DNA of 64,000 nt from Xenoacremonium recifei (lineage: Eukaryota; Ascomycota; Sordariomycetes; Hypocreales; Nectriaceae), in contig WOFQ01000006.1 in assembly GCA_012184525.1 (NCBI GenBank), positions 981,340 through 1,045,339 on the forward strand, in the 5' to 3' direction. Below the pieces are notes generated by a model that was not told where the DNA came from, did no database searches, and saw only the letters and a list, made by a program, of their open reading frames with translations. This document shows, piece by piece, positions 33,316 through 45,815 of the stretch. The translations under genes were made by a program, and so were the position numbers. Every line of letters begins with the position of its first letter. Position 1 is the first letter of the stretch.

Positions 33316-35281
33316 ATGCCTGGCTTTGAACTAGGCGAGTCAATCCCCCCCGACACTGCCCACGTAAGTCACCAGAGCATGTTGAAATCTCGTTCTCAGC
33401 TCATTCAATCCCCAGGCAGTTAGTGTCTCCCTGCCAACTTGGAACTCCAATGTCGGCTATGAAGAAGAACAGCCATGGGTCGTAGAGCGCATGACTACTG
33501 GTTACCCTCGGTAAGCTCTTTTTCTTGATCAATGACTTGCACAGCAATACAAATTACCTACTTCTTCCCCTTCTCAAATGTTCTACGTACACCCCTAATT
33601 GTCAATCTCGTGTAGCTTCTTCATCCACCGGAGCATCGGCGCCCTCGCCCAAGATATCGTCGCGCGCTATGGACATGTCGGGCAGCAAGCTATGATGTTC
33701 CCTACTCCCCAGACCGCCCGACGATGCCTAGACTTTATCTGCCAGCGAGCATCAACTGAGCTTGCGACTCAGGTCAGCACTATTGATTTCGCCCTCGACA
33801 CTACCAAGCCTCTATCTCCTCTATTGAAAAAGTTATCGTCTACCATTTCGGCCGTTCTTTTCCCCGACGAGGTCTTCCCTCTTGCTAAGCAATACTGGCA
33901 ACATACCGGCGATGGTATCTCCAGTCGGCGAGCGGAGTTCTGCCATGGTCTACTTAAAGATCAACTTCTAGTGCCAACTTCGGCATCCCACGCCTCGCCA
34001 GAGCCCAGCTTTCCCAGACCCCTCCGAGGTCCAAAGCGTTATCAACGAGGTGGCTCTGTCGATAGCCCCAACGCCGGTGGTTCCAAACCACCGTCTCCCG
34101 CACAGTCCACCGAGCCGGACGAGTCTCTTGAGAGCTCTCTCTTCTTAGAGGAGCGGTTCGGCCGCAATCTCGATTTGTCAATGGTCGAGCGAGCGAGGTC
34201 AGCTATCCGGAGACGTATCGCGGGCGCTCTGGCTCACGAGGTTGATCTGCACAATGGACCACTGCCAACCATGACCTCCAATACACGCGGCGTCCAGGGT
34301 CTTGCAGAGGACGATGTTTATCTCTTTCCCTGCGGAATGAATGCCATTTTCAATGCCCACCGCGCTTTACTCAAAGCCCGCGAACCACGAAAGAGCATCA
34401 ATTTCGGTTTTCCATATGTCGACACGCTCAAGATCCTACAAAAGTTTGGCCCTGGGTGCATTTTCTACGGACATGCCTCAACGGAGGACTTGGATGATTT
34501 CGAGGCACGCCTCAAGGCCGGTGAAAAGTTTCTGGGCCTCTTTTGCGAGTTTCCCGGCAACCCGCTGCTGACATGCCCGGACTTGGAGCGTATCCGGAGG
34601 CTCGCCAACGAGTATGACTTTGCAGTTGTCATAGATGAGACCATCGGCACGTTCGCCAATATCAACGTGTTGCAGTTTGCGGACATAGTCGTTAGCAGCC
34701 TAACCAAGATCTTCTCTGGGGATTCTAACGTCATGGGCGGCGGCGCCATCCTCAATCCGGAGAGCAAATACTATCCAGCACTCAAAGCAGCTATGAGAGA
34801 GAACTACGAAGACACGTACTGGCCCGAGGACGTTGTATTCATGGAGCGGAACAGTCGAGACTTCCAATCGCGCGTCGAACGCATCAACACTAACGCCGAG
34901 GCTATCTGCGACACTCTACTAGCCAGCCCACTGGTTAAAAGCCTCTATTATCCTAAGCACAATCCCTCAAAGTCTAATTACGATGCCTGCAAGCTCCCAC
35001 ATGGAGGATACGGCGGTTTGCTCTCAATTGTGTTCCACAAAAAGGAACAAGCCGAGGCGTTCTATGATGCCATGGACATTGCCAAAGGCCCCAGTCTAGG
35101 GACCAATTTCACTCTCTGCTCGCCATATGTGCTACTTGCACATTACCGCGAGCTGCCTTGGGCGGCGGAATTTGGCGTTGACCCCGATCTTGTTCGCGTC
35201 AGCGTTGGCCTAGAGGAGACGTCTGAGCTCCGAGACAAATTCCAGACCGCGTTGCAAGTTGCGGGAGCCAAATGTCCATAG
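33316..35281 (+). CDS. Cystathionine gamma-synthase
   Basis: This PLP enzyme of transsulfuration joins cysteine to an activated homoserine to form cystathionine on the way to methionine (yeast STR2, Neurospora met-7). Exons are 33316-33363, 33416-33510 and 33616-35281, giving 602 residues. The start is MPGFELGESIPPDTAHAVSV, and the first two exons supply the conserved SLPTWNSNVGYEEEQPWV. The PLP-binding lysine is K412 in SSLTKIFSGDSNVMGG, with the PLP-contacting Asp upstream in AVVIDETIGTFAN. A Ser/Pro-rich insert of about 70 residues (FPRPLRGPKRYQRGGSVDSP onward) is a disordered extra between the N-terminal part and the catalytic domain, as in other fungal members of this branch. It is longer than bacterial MetB (about 390). 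Confidence 0.95.
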
Positions 35282-35735
35282 TTTCAAAATCCTGTAGTTT
35301 TGCACAACAGGCACTGAAAGAGAAAGGAGCCTCTAAGTTGCCACAACCTCCTCCCCATCAGGTTTTCTCGACTTGATGTATTCTCGGCTCCGTCGCGAAG
35401 GGAAAGGGCACCACGACTCGAATCTTGCGCCTCTAACGAGTCACCAGTGCTCGGGCGTCGTCGAAATTGACCACGAATATCTGAAATCATGGCCCTGCCT
35501 TGGACACCAGGGAACGATCTGCCATTTTGCTGAGGTGCGTAAGAAGCAGCTGTCAGCTGTATAGCACTGGTAGCTATTTAGAACGAAGAATGAGAGCTGG
35601 TCCAAAGAGTGGAGAGGTCTTCGTAAAGGGAGGACAACCTACCTTCTAAAATCATAGGAAACCCAATAATAGAGTCCCAGTTTTGTGAATCTGAACCATT
35701 TTCTACTTTGTCTCGTGGTCAATCCTAACTCAGGT
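35282..35735. other. Convergent 3' region
   Basis: These 454 bp lie between the stop codons of cystathionine gamma-synthase and the SPX-RING gene. They hold presumed 3' UTRs only. Confidence 0.5.
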
Positions 35736-37500
35736 TCACATGACAGAACAATCTTGGTGCGAGTAACCAGGACCGTAGTCCTCAATGCCGCGCTCCAGCT
35801 CATTCGAGCGCTGTTTTTCCTTCACCTCTTTGGCAAAGTACTTTCTCAAATATTTCTCTAGGGCATTGTCGAGGTTGTCTAGATTTAGGTTAGCAAGAAG
35901 CGCTGCGTTTTGGTACTATACCGACTTACCAGCCGAGGCTTTCATGACTACATCTGCTCTGCACAGAGGGCAGTGTTTCTCACGGCGCCTTTGGATCTTG
36001 ACGATGCAACGGATGCAAAAGACATGTTGACAATCGAGGCGTACTGGCAAGTATGCGACGGAGAAGCAAACAGGACAGAGGTAATCGTTCAGCTGAGGTA
36101 CCACCGCGACAAGTTCACGAGACATCTCGGCACAGACGTCCTGGGCCATGTTCCCGGCCAAAAGCTTGTCAGAGTGCACAGCTGTAGGGAAAGATTTCGA
36201 GATCCCCAGAGACGTGCGCTTATCAAACTCTATGATGCATAACATGTCAGCAATGCCCATTGATTGGGGAAGTTCAGGCCGAGTGTGCCTCTCAACGCCA
36301 TACTTTTCAGGATCTTTGTAACAGCAAGCTTATTCAGCTCCTGGAACTGCAGGTTCTTAAGAAGTGTCGAATTGAGAGTTAGGAATCGAGCGAATGCGGC
36401 TCTGCTCTCCGGTAATTTGAACTCTTTGGCCAGTTTCCGGCTCTCTACCTGATCCTGAAACCATTGTAACTGCTTCAATGCGACGTGGCTCGGTCTAGCA
36501 CCGTGATCCTGCTCATGGGTCGAGAAGAAGACTTCGGCATCCAAGTATAACTCGAAAATGTTGCGCCATCGAGCCAGGTCGTTCTTCGAGAATCGAGTAG
36601 GCTTCGCAACTTGGGAAACCTCTTTACCCAAGGCAACAATTTCAGATGTCATATTCTTCTCTTCTTCCGCCTGAAGCGCATCAAGATTATTGACATCACT
36701 CTGGAGCATATCGAAGAACTCGCCGTCGAATACCAGAGGGACCTCGATAGTTTCGAATGTGTCATTATTTGTCGCCGAAGAGGACCGCAGTTCTGTATCG
36801 TCGTGGGATTGCGAGACCAACTGAGGCTCCAGTTCCGATGGCAAATTAGGAACGGTACTCAGCTTCGTGTCCGATCCGAAGCCTTCATCTTCACCTCCGT
36901 CGGCTTGGGGCGAATCTTTCGGTGCGTCAGCAGCCATGGATGTTTGTGCGGTGTCGGCATGTTGGGCAACCGATCCGACAGGCAGGTCAGCCACGATCCG
37001 CTTGATAAGATCCCTCGAGTTGGGTGTGAGGGAGGCGTCGATAGCGATTCCATCTCTTAGGTGGACGTAGACAGTGAGCTTCGGTCGAAGGACGTGCGAA
37101 TTTGAACCAGCTAGATGAGGGCACGGCAAAGTTAGCCAACAATCGCTTAACCAGAAATCCTGGCTAGAAATCTCTTGCAGTGGGCTTCTACCGTCAAGCT
37201 TGTATTTGAGCGCAACAGGTGATTCCGTAGTCGGGTCGAGCAGTGCCCGCAACGTTTCCGGATCTAGACCGAGGTCCTGAAGCTCGCGCTGGACTTTCTT
37301 GAGACATTTCTTCAGCTGGCTGTAGGGAATCGCATTGTTGACCCAGTGAGGGGGGAAGTCTGCATGGTGAACGGGCAGGTCAGCCTACATCGCATTGCCG
37401 GGTGGAAGCCCGAGGGATGGGCGGGATGCTGTGGAGGAGAAGAGGATCGCAACGCACTCTGGGAGGCTAGAGTTTCCTTGAAGTCGTGACCAAACTTCAT
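35736..37500 (-). CDS. SPX-RING protein (RING-14 type) with CaaX terminus
   Basis: This is a probable E3 ubiquitin ligase that senses phosphate status through an SPX domain, which in other proteins binds inositol pyrophosphates. Minus-strand exons are 37500-37458, 37359-37192, 37110-36304, 36229-35930 and 35878-35736, giving 486 residues. The N-terminus MKFGHDFKETLASQ, then FPPHWVNNAIPYSQLKKCLK, is a classic SPX start. An acidic disordered insert interrupts SPX. Splicing at 36304/36229 restores KILKKFDKRTSLGIS, the SPX end. A C3HC4 RING follows at about 391-436 (CPVC, DCQHVFCIRC, CPLC). The last exon encodes DNLDNALEKYLRKYF and ends in CSVM, a CaaX-type prenylation motif. The frame break near 36240 is an intron, not a mutation. 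I know the family from filamentous fungi as RING-14; substrates are unknown. Confidence 0.92.
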
Positions 37501-38493
37501 TGCGCCGAACAGGACCGAAGCTCTTCGGACCGGGTCACAACCGCGAATGGGCGTGATGGGCGAGGGGCGGTTGACTGCGGTCTGGAAAAGAACAAAGGGT
37601 GCTGCACAGTGAGTCGCGAGGTGCGAAGGCAAGAGTTGAAACTGTACGTGCTAAATAAATCAGAGCGCATCGGTGGATGGGGTTTTGCCTCCAACCGCGT
37701 CAACCTGAAGGGGCGAGAACGCCATGCGCATTGCCTTATGTACTAATGAATTTCCAAGCAATAGCCTCCGTCTTGCCTCTACATGAGGAAAGAAATGAAC
37801 TCGGGGATTAATTTTCCTCCCTGCCTCTAGCCCGGCATTTCTAAGCCGGACACAGTTCACCATCTGAACTTCAGTAATTTTTTTTGCTGTCGATGCGGGC
37901 TTGGAAGCGCTCCCAAGACTTTTCGCGACGAATACGGATGCGGCAAGGCGCTTTCACATGGCCGAGCGCCTGGCCTATTTGCTTCACCGAAGGCGCGACG
38001 CGGACTGCCTAAAGTATCAACTAGACCTGGCGAGGCCCTGCTCAAGTGACTCGATGCCTCACGCGCCAGGGGCTGTCTGCACCTACTGATGATTGGATTC
38101 TGCAAGCCATGATGAGCTCATGCGGATCCATACCTTAGGTTCGTTACAGTAGACCCGGGGAGGTGGCCCTGTGGCCGAGCCTCAAGAACTTCCACGAGAA
38201 ATGAAGAAACCAGTATTCAAATCAGAATTCACCTGGTTAGATAGGATACGTGGTTGACGTGTCTGAGCGGGCCTTTAGGTGCTTTTTCTGTCTCGAGTTC
38301 TCTGTTGGCTAAGGTAGGTACACAAGGCACATGTACATAAGGGATCTATCTGGCTTAGGCACCTATAGGTACCTTGTAGAACCTGCATGCATGCTTAAGG
38401 TTAGGGCTCCTCACTGTTGGTGGAAGAGGCACACCCGCAATATGGACCTGGTTTCCTCAACCCCACGAATGCGACATCTTGCAGCGCGAAGTC
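37501..38493. promoter_or_regulatory. Shared upstream region of SPX-RING gene and JJJ1
   Basis: This 1.0-kb region separates two divergent start codons. Around 38313-38375 lies a cluster of TAGGTA/TACCT motifs, including the perfect 10-bp palindrome ACCTATAGGT. No phosphate-regulation site (CACGTG) is visible. Confidence 0.4.
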
Positions 38494-40175
38494 ATGGGTG
38501 CTCAACAGTCTTCAAATCGAGATGAAGCCGTCTCTACCACCAAGACATGCTACTATGACCTCCTTTCCGTTGACCGCCACGCGACCGACGATGAGTACGT
38601 CCCGGATTATCCTCTCCATCCTTGGTTCCCAGTTTAACATGGTTTGTTCTGTAGGATCAAGAGAGCCTACCGCCGAAAAGCTCTCGAGCTTCATCCCGAC
38701 CGCAATATTAACGACGTCGAAACTGCCACTCGCAAATTCGCCGAAGTCCAGTCCGCCTACGAAATCCTTTCGGACCCCCAGGAGCGAGCATGGTACGACT
38801 CACACCGCGACGCGATCCTCAGCGGGATAGACAGCAACGATCCTGACGCTCAGCCCACGACCTTCCGCAATGTGCGCCTGACTACAGCCGAAGAGATCAT
38901 GAGTTTAGTTCGCAAGTTCAACCCAGGGATTCCATTTGACGATGAGCCCACCGGATTTTACGGCATTGCCGCAGAAACCTTTGAACATCTTGCGCTTGAA
39001 GAAGAGGCTGCCGCCGAATTCGATAATATCGATTGTCCTGACTATCCATCATTCGGTTCATCTGATGATTCATACGAGTCAGGAGTCAAGTCTTTTTATT
39101 CGACATGGGCCAGCTTTTCTACCATCAAATCCTTTTCCTGGAAGGATAAATACAGACTCTCCGATGCCCCCGATCGTCGGGTCCGTCGCCTAATGGAAAA
39201 GGAGAACAAGAAGCTTCGGGACGATGCCGTTCGCGAATTTAATGATGCTGTCAGGTTTCTCGTCAGCTTCGTGCGCAAGCGAGATCCACGGTATCTACCC
39301 AACAGCCAGACTGATGCTGAGCGGCAGATTTCTCTTCGAAATGCCGCCGCAGCTCAAGCAGCTCGATCGCGTGCAGCGAACCAAGAGAAGCTTGCTTCCT
39401 TTCAAATTCCCGAATGGGCACAATCAAAGAACGATGAAATCGAGGGCGAGGACAACTTCACAGAGTCTGAAGAGGAAGTCGAGGTAGAGATCCTCGAGTG
39501 TGTCGTTTGCAACAAGACTTTCAAAAGTGAGAACCAACTCGAGGCTCATGAGAGGAGTAAGAAACACATTAAGGCAACACAGCAATTACGTCGCCAGATG
39601 CAACGAGAAGGCGTCAATCTTGAGCTTGACGCAGAGGCGTCCCCCTCGCGGTCTCGTCCTGATGAGGTCTCGGAAACCGATGAGGCTAGCGACACAGCAA
39701 AGGGACAGGACGAGGTGCTTAGTCCACCAGCAACAAATCCCCCTTTGGAGGTGTCTTCATTGACGGACTCTGCTGCAACCTCTGACAGCGACGATTACGC
39801 TCCCAGAAGCACGATAGAAGAGAGGATCATGGACGATAAATCGACGCACGGTGCTGTTGATGAGACGCTGGCATCGTTAACCAAAGACCTCGAGGTGGAG
39901 GAAGTTGCGCCACAACCAAAGAAAATAGGCAAAGCAAAGGCCAAGAGAGAGCGGAAAGCTGCTGCTCAGGCGCAGCAAAATTCAGCGGTAGGTCTCGAAC
40001 AAACTCTACACATATATGGTCCGATTCAGGGTATCTAACTAATCTCCCGCAGCATCGATGTACTGTCTGTGGTGAGACTTACACATCGAGGTCAAAACTA
40101 TTTGATCATATTCGGCTGCAGGATCACGCTGCGCCGGTTGCCAAGCAAGCCTCTAGTAATAAGAAGAAGCGATGA
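38494..40175 (+). CDS. JJJ1: J-domain and C2H2 zinc-finger protein, 60S biogenesis
   Basis: This is a cytosolic DnaJ protein (human DNAJC21) that works with Hsp70 and Rei1 to release the shuttling factor Arx1 from pre-60S subunits. Exons are 38494-38594, 38655-39987 and 40053-40175, giving 518 residues. The J domain starts at KTCYYDLLSVDRHATDDE and carries HPD within RKALELHPDRNI. A long charged helical region follows, with two U1-like C2H2 zinc fingers: CVVCNKTFKSENQLEAHERS and CTVCGETYTSRSKLFDHIRL. The second is encoded across the last intron. Architecture and length match JJJ1. The start MGAQQSS could be N-myristoylated by pattern, but that is speculation. Confidence 0.95.
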
Positions 40176-40449
40176 GATGAACTATAACATCCCTCTCATT
40201 CCGTAAAATAACCAACCAGCGAACCCATCCAACCAGAAATGTGCCAAACCTCTTCAATAATGGTAAAGTATCCAGTTGGCGTTAGCGACAGTACCTTACC
40301 ACACAAATAGGCAGTCTTTTCTGCCAAACTATTCTCAAGTAAGAAAATCATCCATTTACTCCGTAACCCATGTAGTAACCTTCGCCGACCGTACCCTGCT
40401 ACCAATAGACTTCGAGATGAAGACAGAAAAGATGACTGCGCATGAAACA

Positions 40450-42005
40450 TCAAGCTTCCAGGACGGTGTCTCCGTCGTCGTCACCATCACTCAATGTTTC
40501 CACCTCATCAATGGCGCCTTCTCGGCCCTCAGCAGGCCCTCCAAGCATTGGGTTGTGGTCAGCGACGTGGATGATGGCCTTGCCCTGGACGTGCTTGACA
40601 CAGCGCCTCCATTCTCGCCAATCCTGTTCATCGCGAATCAAGAATCCGATGAGCATACTCGGGTCCATCTCGCGCACATGGATTCGACGCAACCTAGCAG
40701 TGTGGCACGAATCGATCTCCTCGTCAGTGTATTCGCTTATGTCCTCGTGATAGGGTAACGCCTTTCTCGTGTGGTGGGGGTCTAGGTAGAAAAGGAACAT
40801 TCCTTGAGCTCCTACGAAGTAATGGGATGAGGACGGTCGACCACTAGATCTTTCAGCAATGACCTATCTCGCTTTGGGTTTTCGCCACAACTTACCCAGC
40901 AATGCCGATAGACTGGGGCATTTGAAGTGATGCGATAAGTGCTTCCCAGTACACGGGGGTGATCTTGTCGATTCCTAAACGCGTTCCCACGAGGATTAAT
41001 GTCGGATGGAATTTCTCTCCATCCGGTTTCGCGATCTTCATGAACCCGTCCTCGTAAACATCAGGGCCATCGCCCGTAGAATATACTCGTAGGGAAGGCT
41101 CGTAGGAGTTGGTGAGGTCTCTAAGGGAATAGACAAATATATCGTCAGATCTGCTATTGGGTATTGCGGTAAACGGTGATGTACGACTCACTGTATGCAT
41201 CGGGCTGTCGCAGATGGACCGAACCATTCGCCTGGATGTTTACCACACGCCTTAGCTCCGTGAGTCACGAAACTGTGAATCGAGAAGGGCGCTCTGGGAT
41301 CATCTGCGAATAATTTGAGAATCTCGCGCTCATCCTGTAGCCGTTGACCTCGACGCCAATCTAAGAAAGCATCAGCTAGCGTCCTCGACGAAACGCTCGT
41401 CGCTAGATCAGAGGGAACAGCATACCCCGACCGAGACGTATCATCCCCATAGCATTTGCCAACATGCTCTGGCCCGATCGAATCATGCATCCCCAACCAC
41501 TATCTGACGAGAAGTCACTCTGTTCGCCAAGTTGGGTTTTCAGTCTCATGGCGAACGAGAGAGCGGCCGTTGCTTTCGGGTCGGTCGATCTGGGTATTGG
41601 CTTGAATTCGGAGCGATAGGTCATCCAAAACCTCGACCCGAAGTCATCTAGGAAAGCCTGAGGCCAACCACCATCTCGTCCCGGCTCTTCATACGCAAGC
41701 GATGAGGAGAAGCTGCTGGAGGTTGATTCGGGGGGGGTCTCGGGTGCGTTGGAGGGCGGGGGCCGTGGTCCATCTGGTTCTTGACGCTGGTCCTGACGTC
41801 GGTCCTGTCCCTCGTCGTTGGGGCTGTTTGCTGAGGGCGGGGTTTGGGAGCCGTCGATTCGTGCCTTCTGGGTTGCGCTGCTCGACAGCTTGTATGAGTG
41901 TCCCAGGCACCACACGGGTTCATTGTGGTTTGGGTCGTTGGTGGGTTCGGGGTCCCAGAACATCTGGACGATGCGACGATAACGGCCCAGGTCGACGTTG
42001 GCCAT
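40450..42005 (-). CDS. ATG4: Autophagy cysteine protease
   Basis: This protease trims the C-terminus of Atg8 before lipidation and later removes Atg8 from phosphatidylethanolamine. Minus-strand exons are 42005-41426, 41360-41192, 41120-40896 and 40843-40450, giving 455 residues. I start at MANVDLGRYRRIVQMFWDPE, the usual fungal start; upstream in-frame ATGs at 42017 and 42062 exist. The catalytic Cys is C173 in SDSGWGCMIRSGQ, and the Asp and His are D346 and H348 in YLDPHHTR. Conserved segments are FWMTYRSEFKPI and DWREWRRCVKHV. A proline/serine-rich insert sits at residues about 60-110. The C-terminus is acidic and may carry an Atg8-interaction motif, but I do not see a convincing one. The gene is tail-to-tail with JJJ1, with 274 bp between stops. 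Confidence 0.97.
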
Positions 42006-42927
42006 GGCGGCTTCCATAGTAAATGTTGGTGCAGCGACTTCGATTCCTCGAACAAGCGGCAAATGCTGGATGTGTGCCAGCTCCGGTGGAACAAGAAGCA
42101 GGCCCGGAGACTGGTGGCGGTGGTTGTAAGTAAGTCAGTCAGCTGGGAGGGAAAGGTCTGGCTTGTGACCCTCAGCCGGGCTGAAGTGGCGCTTGTTGCC
42201 GGAGGCAGGTAAGGTAGGTAGGTAGCTTAGACTCGGAGTGCTAGGTACCTTGAGTGGGCGACAACACCAGGCAACCGTGGCTGGGGTTTCTCGCTGAAAC
42301 AGTCGCCAGTGTTTCCGTGTTTTTTTATTGCCCTTCTGTGGCTAGGATAAGGAAAAAAGGCTCCGATCCCGAATATTTGGTAATGATGGCATTGGTAGGG
42401 AACATGTTTGTTCATGCTTGAGTTTGCATGTTTGGAGGCCGGAAGTCCCGACGTTTAGTAGCACAACCTAAGGAGCTTCTAGGTAGAGATATAGATCCCA
42501 CCATCGAAATTCAACACAACGCGTAACCTTGCCGAAAAAGACTACAAAAGCCCGAGGTAAGGAGAATGCGCCCGTCAGGCCACATAGAACACGAATAAAC
42601 GCGCTCAATTAGACAATTAAGCGACAGCAAGGCATGAAAAACCAGAAGATTGAAGTCGCAGACCTACCCTAGACCGAGATGACCCTCAGCGTCATCGATC
42701 AGCTGAGGAAGCTGCGCATTGCTTCAGTTGCCCCACCAAGCCTAGACCCACGCTTATCGATACGAGTGAATACTCATCGAAGCCTAAAACGAGATCGTGG
42801 GGTCTCTGGCATCTTCACTACCTTCCTTCACTGCGGGCAGACAATTGTTGTCGGTCTGAACCTCGTCATCTCTCGCCTGAGAAATAACCACAACCGCAAT
42901 GAGTAAACTCTACATGCAGCAATAGCC
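42006..42927. promoter_or_regulatory. Shared upstream region of ATG4 and SQS1
   Basis: These 0.92 kb lie between divergent starts. They contain repeated GGTAGGTAGGTAG (about 42210-42225) and a TAGGTACCT palindrome-like site near 42242. No coding sequence is visible, apart from the N-terminal alternative starts of ATG4. Confidence 0.4.
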
Positions 42928-44997
42928 ATGGCTCGGAGAAACAAAAAGGCCACCCACTCGAGTTCACGTGGCAGAGGATTCCGAAGCGTTCGTGGAGGCT
43001 ACAGAGGAGCCCAGGGGCCTGGTCGGCAAGATGGCTTGTCACAATTCTCTTCAAGATTAAACCCCGAAGCTGGTGAGTTGAATCGAAGCCAGACTGGACT
43101 TGACATCCAAAACGAGAAAGTCAACGTGTTTGATTGCCGACTAACGCACCCGAAACAGCTGCTTTTACGCTCGCAGACGAAGCCAGGCAAACCTCGCAAC
43201 ATGACCACTCTTTTTCCAGCAATCTACGCCAAAAACCAGTTCTCTTCGTGAGCGCCGGTACCAGCGAGCCCCTAAAGCTTCTTGACAAGCTCGACGAAGG
43301 CGACAGACTTACCTCTTCAGAGGTGGAGCATACTGAACCTGTGTCATCGCCCTTGCCTCACCTGAGCGCAGAGAAACAAGTTTCAGAAATCGAACACGAG
43401 CGCGCAGGAGAGACACGGGACGACAAAGATGACGCCAAATTTATAGGGCCGGAAGATCTAGAGAAGGAAATTGAGATGGAGACCCGGCCCCAGAAAGATG
43501 CTGAGCCCGATCAGCTCTTTTTCTACGACCTGTCCGGCGAACCATCACAAAATGAAAAGCGCCCAGGACCCGTGCCAATTCCAGAGCGACCATCGTCAAG
43601 CAGCAGTGACTCGAGTGAAGAAGTCATTTTATTCAAAGGTCGCGATGCACAGCGGAACATCAGGGCCCGTCCAGCTGAAGAAATAAACTTCACACAGATG
43701 GAGGCAGAGATCAAAGTAGTGGAAGAGGAAATCCGTATTACGCCGGAAATCCCTTCAAACATGCAAGACTATGGTATGAGCGATCGGCAAAACCGTCGCC
43801 GACGAAGGAAACGACGCACTGAAAAACAAGAGGACGAGGACGCAATCATCGCCGATTACATTGCAAACATGGACGAGAATGGCGAGGCAGATGGATTTCT
43901 TCAGCAATTCGCAAACAGCAATCGCCGTGATCTTGGGGGTACCGAAAGCGACCATGCGTCGAGTTCGACATCTGATGAGAGCCAGATCGACGCGGGGAAG
44001 CATCAAGACACGGACGATCAGGATGACGAAGGACACGAAGAAGATGACCTTGACGCCGAGGATGAACTCGACGACGAAATGCTAGCCCGTCTCATCGCTG
44101 GCCATGAACTCGATACCGGCGGAAACGAGTCGGATACTAGTGATTCGAGTGATGCAGATCCATCAGAAAGCCAAAGGCCGAAAGGCGAGATGACTGCCCA
44201 TGATGATTTTGATCTAATGGACTGGTACCGTCCAAGCCTGCGACGTAGAAAGGCCAAAGGAGCCCGTGCTCAGATCACCTTCAACGTATCCGACTCCGAA
44301 ATGGAGCAAAGACTGCAAGCTGCGTGGAAAAGCGACCGCCTTAAGAAATCAGAGCGAAAACAGCGACGCGAAGAGCTGCGCGCCAAGGGATTGCTGGATA
44401 AAAACGCCAAACCAGATGATCTCACAGTCAAATACCCCCACGGCATGGATCTACAGCAGGTCGGCGAAGAGATCAGAGCCTTCTTGCTCGGGTCTGGCGA
44501 AACGTGAGTACCTTAATTTAACTGACTGAAAGTTGTACTCACAGCAACACAGGCTTGCATTTCCTCCCATGGATAACCACGCCCGCAAAATGATACATGA
44601 TCTGGCGAATAAGTTCAAACTGAAATCCAAGTCAACCGGGAAGGCTGACCATAGACGGCCGGTTCTCTATCGGACGGGACGCACGATACCGTACGTCGAA
44701 TCGACATTCGACCAAGCGGTTGGGCGTATCGCTCGTCGATATTTCCCGCGCCTCGATATCAAGGGGAAAAGAAAGCCAGGCACCACCACAACGCGCTCTA
44801 GCACAGCTGCAGCCGTTTATCGCGATGGTGAAGTCGTCGGTGCGGCAGCGCCGGAACTGAGCATTGAGAACCGTGGCCGAGTGATGCTGGAGAAGATGGG
44901 CTGGAGCCGTGGAACGGCGCTTGGGGCCACAAACAATAAGGGGATTCTTCAACCAGTGACACACACGATGAAGAGCAGCAAGGCTGGGCTGGGTTAA
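42928..44997 (+). CDS. SQS1: R3H and G-patch protein, spliceosome/ribosome helicase cofactor
   Basis: This resembles yeast Sqs1/Pfa1, which activates the helicase Prp43 through its G-patch during splicing and ribosome assembly. Exons are 42928-43072, 43159-44503 and 44553-44997, giving 644 residues. The N-terminus is RG-rich (SSSRGRGFRSVRGGYRGAQG). The second exon opens with AAFTLADEARQTS and VLFVSAGTSEPL, conserved at this position in Sqs1. The middle is long, acidic and disordered (runs of Asp/Glu around DEEDD). The R3H region reads RKMIHDLANKFKLKSKST. The C-terminal G-patch is GRVMLEKMGWSRGTALGATN, ending SSKAGLG. Nuclear location is inferred. Confidence 0.93.
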
Positions 44998-45284
44998 TGT
45001 AAACATAGCTTGACAGGAGACAGATCATTCGCAGCGCTGAATTTGAGGAAGGGGAATGGCGTATGCACGAATTTCATTGTTTTCGAGACCCTATTCTCGA
45101 AATTTATTGTACAACCGCGAACCCCGTTGACCGTGAAGACATTGCCCCCAATAAAAGCAAAAACCATCCGTAACGCATTAAGAGGCTCCCAAACCAGGGC
45201 TCAATCCCCGGTGAACCTCAATCATGACACCCAAATGCCACGCACAAAACATCAAATGCCCGAAACAGATAAGACCAAAGCTGC

Positions 45285-45815
45285 TTATTTCGAAGTAGAG
45301 TACTTGGTGACGGCCTTGGTACCCTCAGAAACGGCGTGCTTGGCCAGCTCACCAGGCAGGATGAGGCGGACCGAGGTCTGGATCTCACGGGAGGAGATGG
45401 TCGACTTCTTGTTGTAGGCAGCGAGCTTGGAGGCCTCGGTAGCGACGCGCTCGAAGATATCTAAGTAGCATGAGCAAAATGTGCAAACACGACAAGGGCC
45501 AAGTATTTCACTAACCGTTGACGAAAGAGTTCAGGATAGACATGGCTCGGTTGGAGATACCGGTGTCAGGGTGGACCTGCTTGAGGACTGTTTTCATTGA
45601 ATCAGTTTGGGTCCAAAGACGCGTCAAAACGCGTTCGGAATTGAAGCAAGCTTACCCTTGTAGATGTAGGAGCTGTAGGTCTCCTTGCGCGTCTTGGAGC
45701 GCTTCTTCTTGTCGCCAGAGGCAGCAGTCTTCTTGCCGGCATCCTTCTTCTCGGGAGCCTTGGAGGCAACGGGGGCCTTAGCGGCGGGCTTCTTGTCGGC
45801 GGCTTTGGGAGGCAT
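45285..45815 (-). CDS. HTB1: Histone H2B
   Basis: This is a core nucleosome histone. Minus-strand exons are 45815-45656, 45587-45516 and 45460-45285, giving 135 residues. The N-terminal tail is lysine/alanine-rich (MPPKAADKKPAAKAPVASKA). The fold follows with [20 protein letters not shown], then SILNSFVNDIFERVA. The C-terminus AVSEGTKAVTKY contains the lysine that is ubiquitinated by Rad6/Bre1 in other fungi (the K of GTKAVTKYS). The gene is divergent from H2A, as in most fungi. It has two introns, as is usual in filamentous ascomycetes. It is tail-to-tail with SQS1. Confidence 0.98.

Noticed and set aside
16456..42005. An autophagy gene cluster (ATG9 and ATG4)
   Set aside because: The two are separated by many unrelated genes and autophagy genes are not clustered in fungi.
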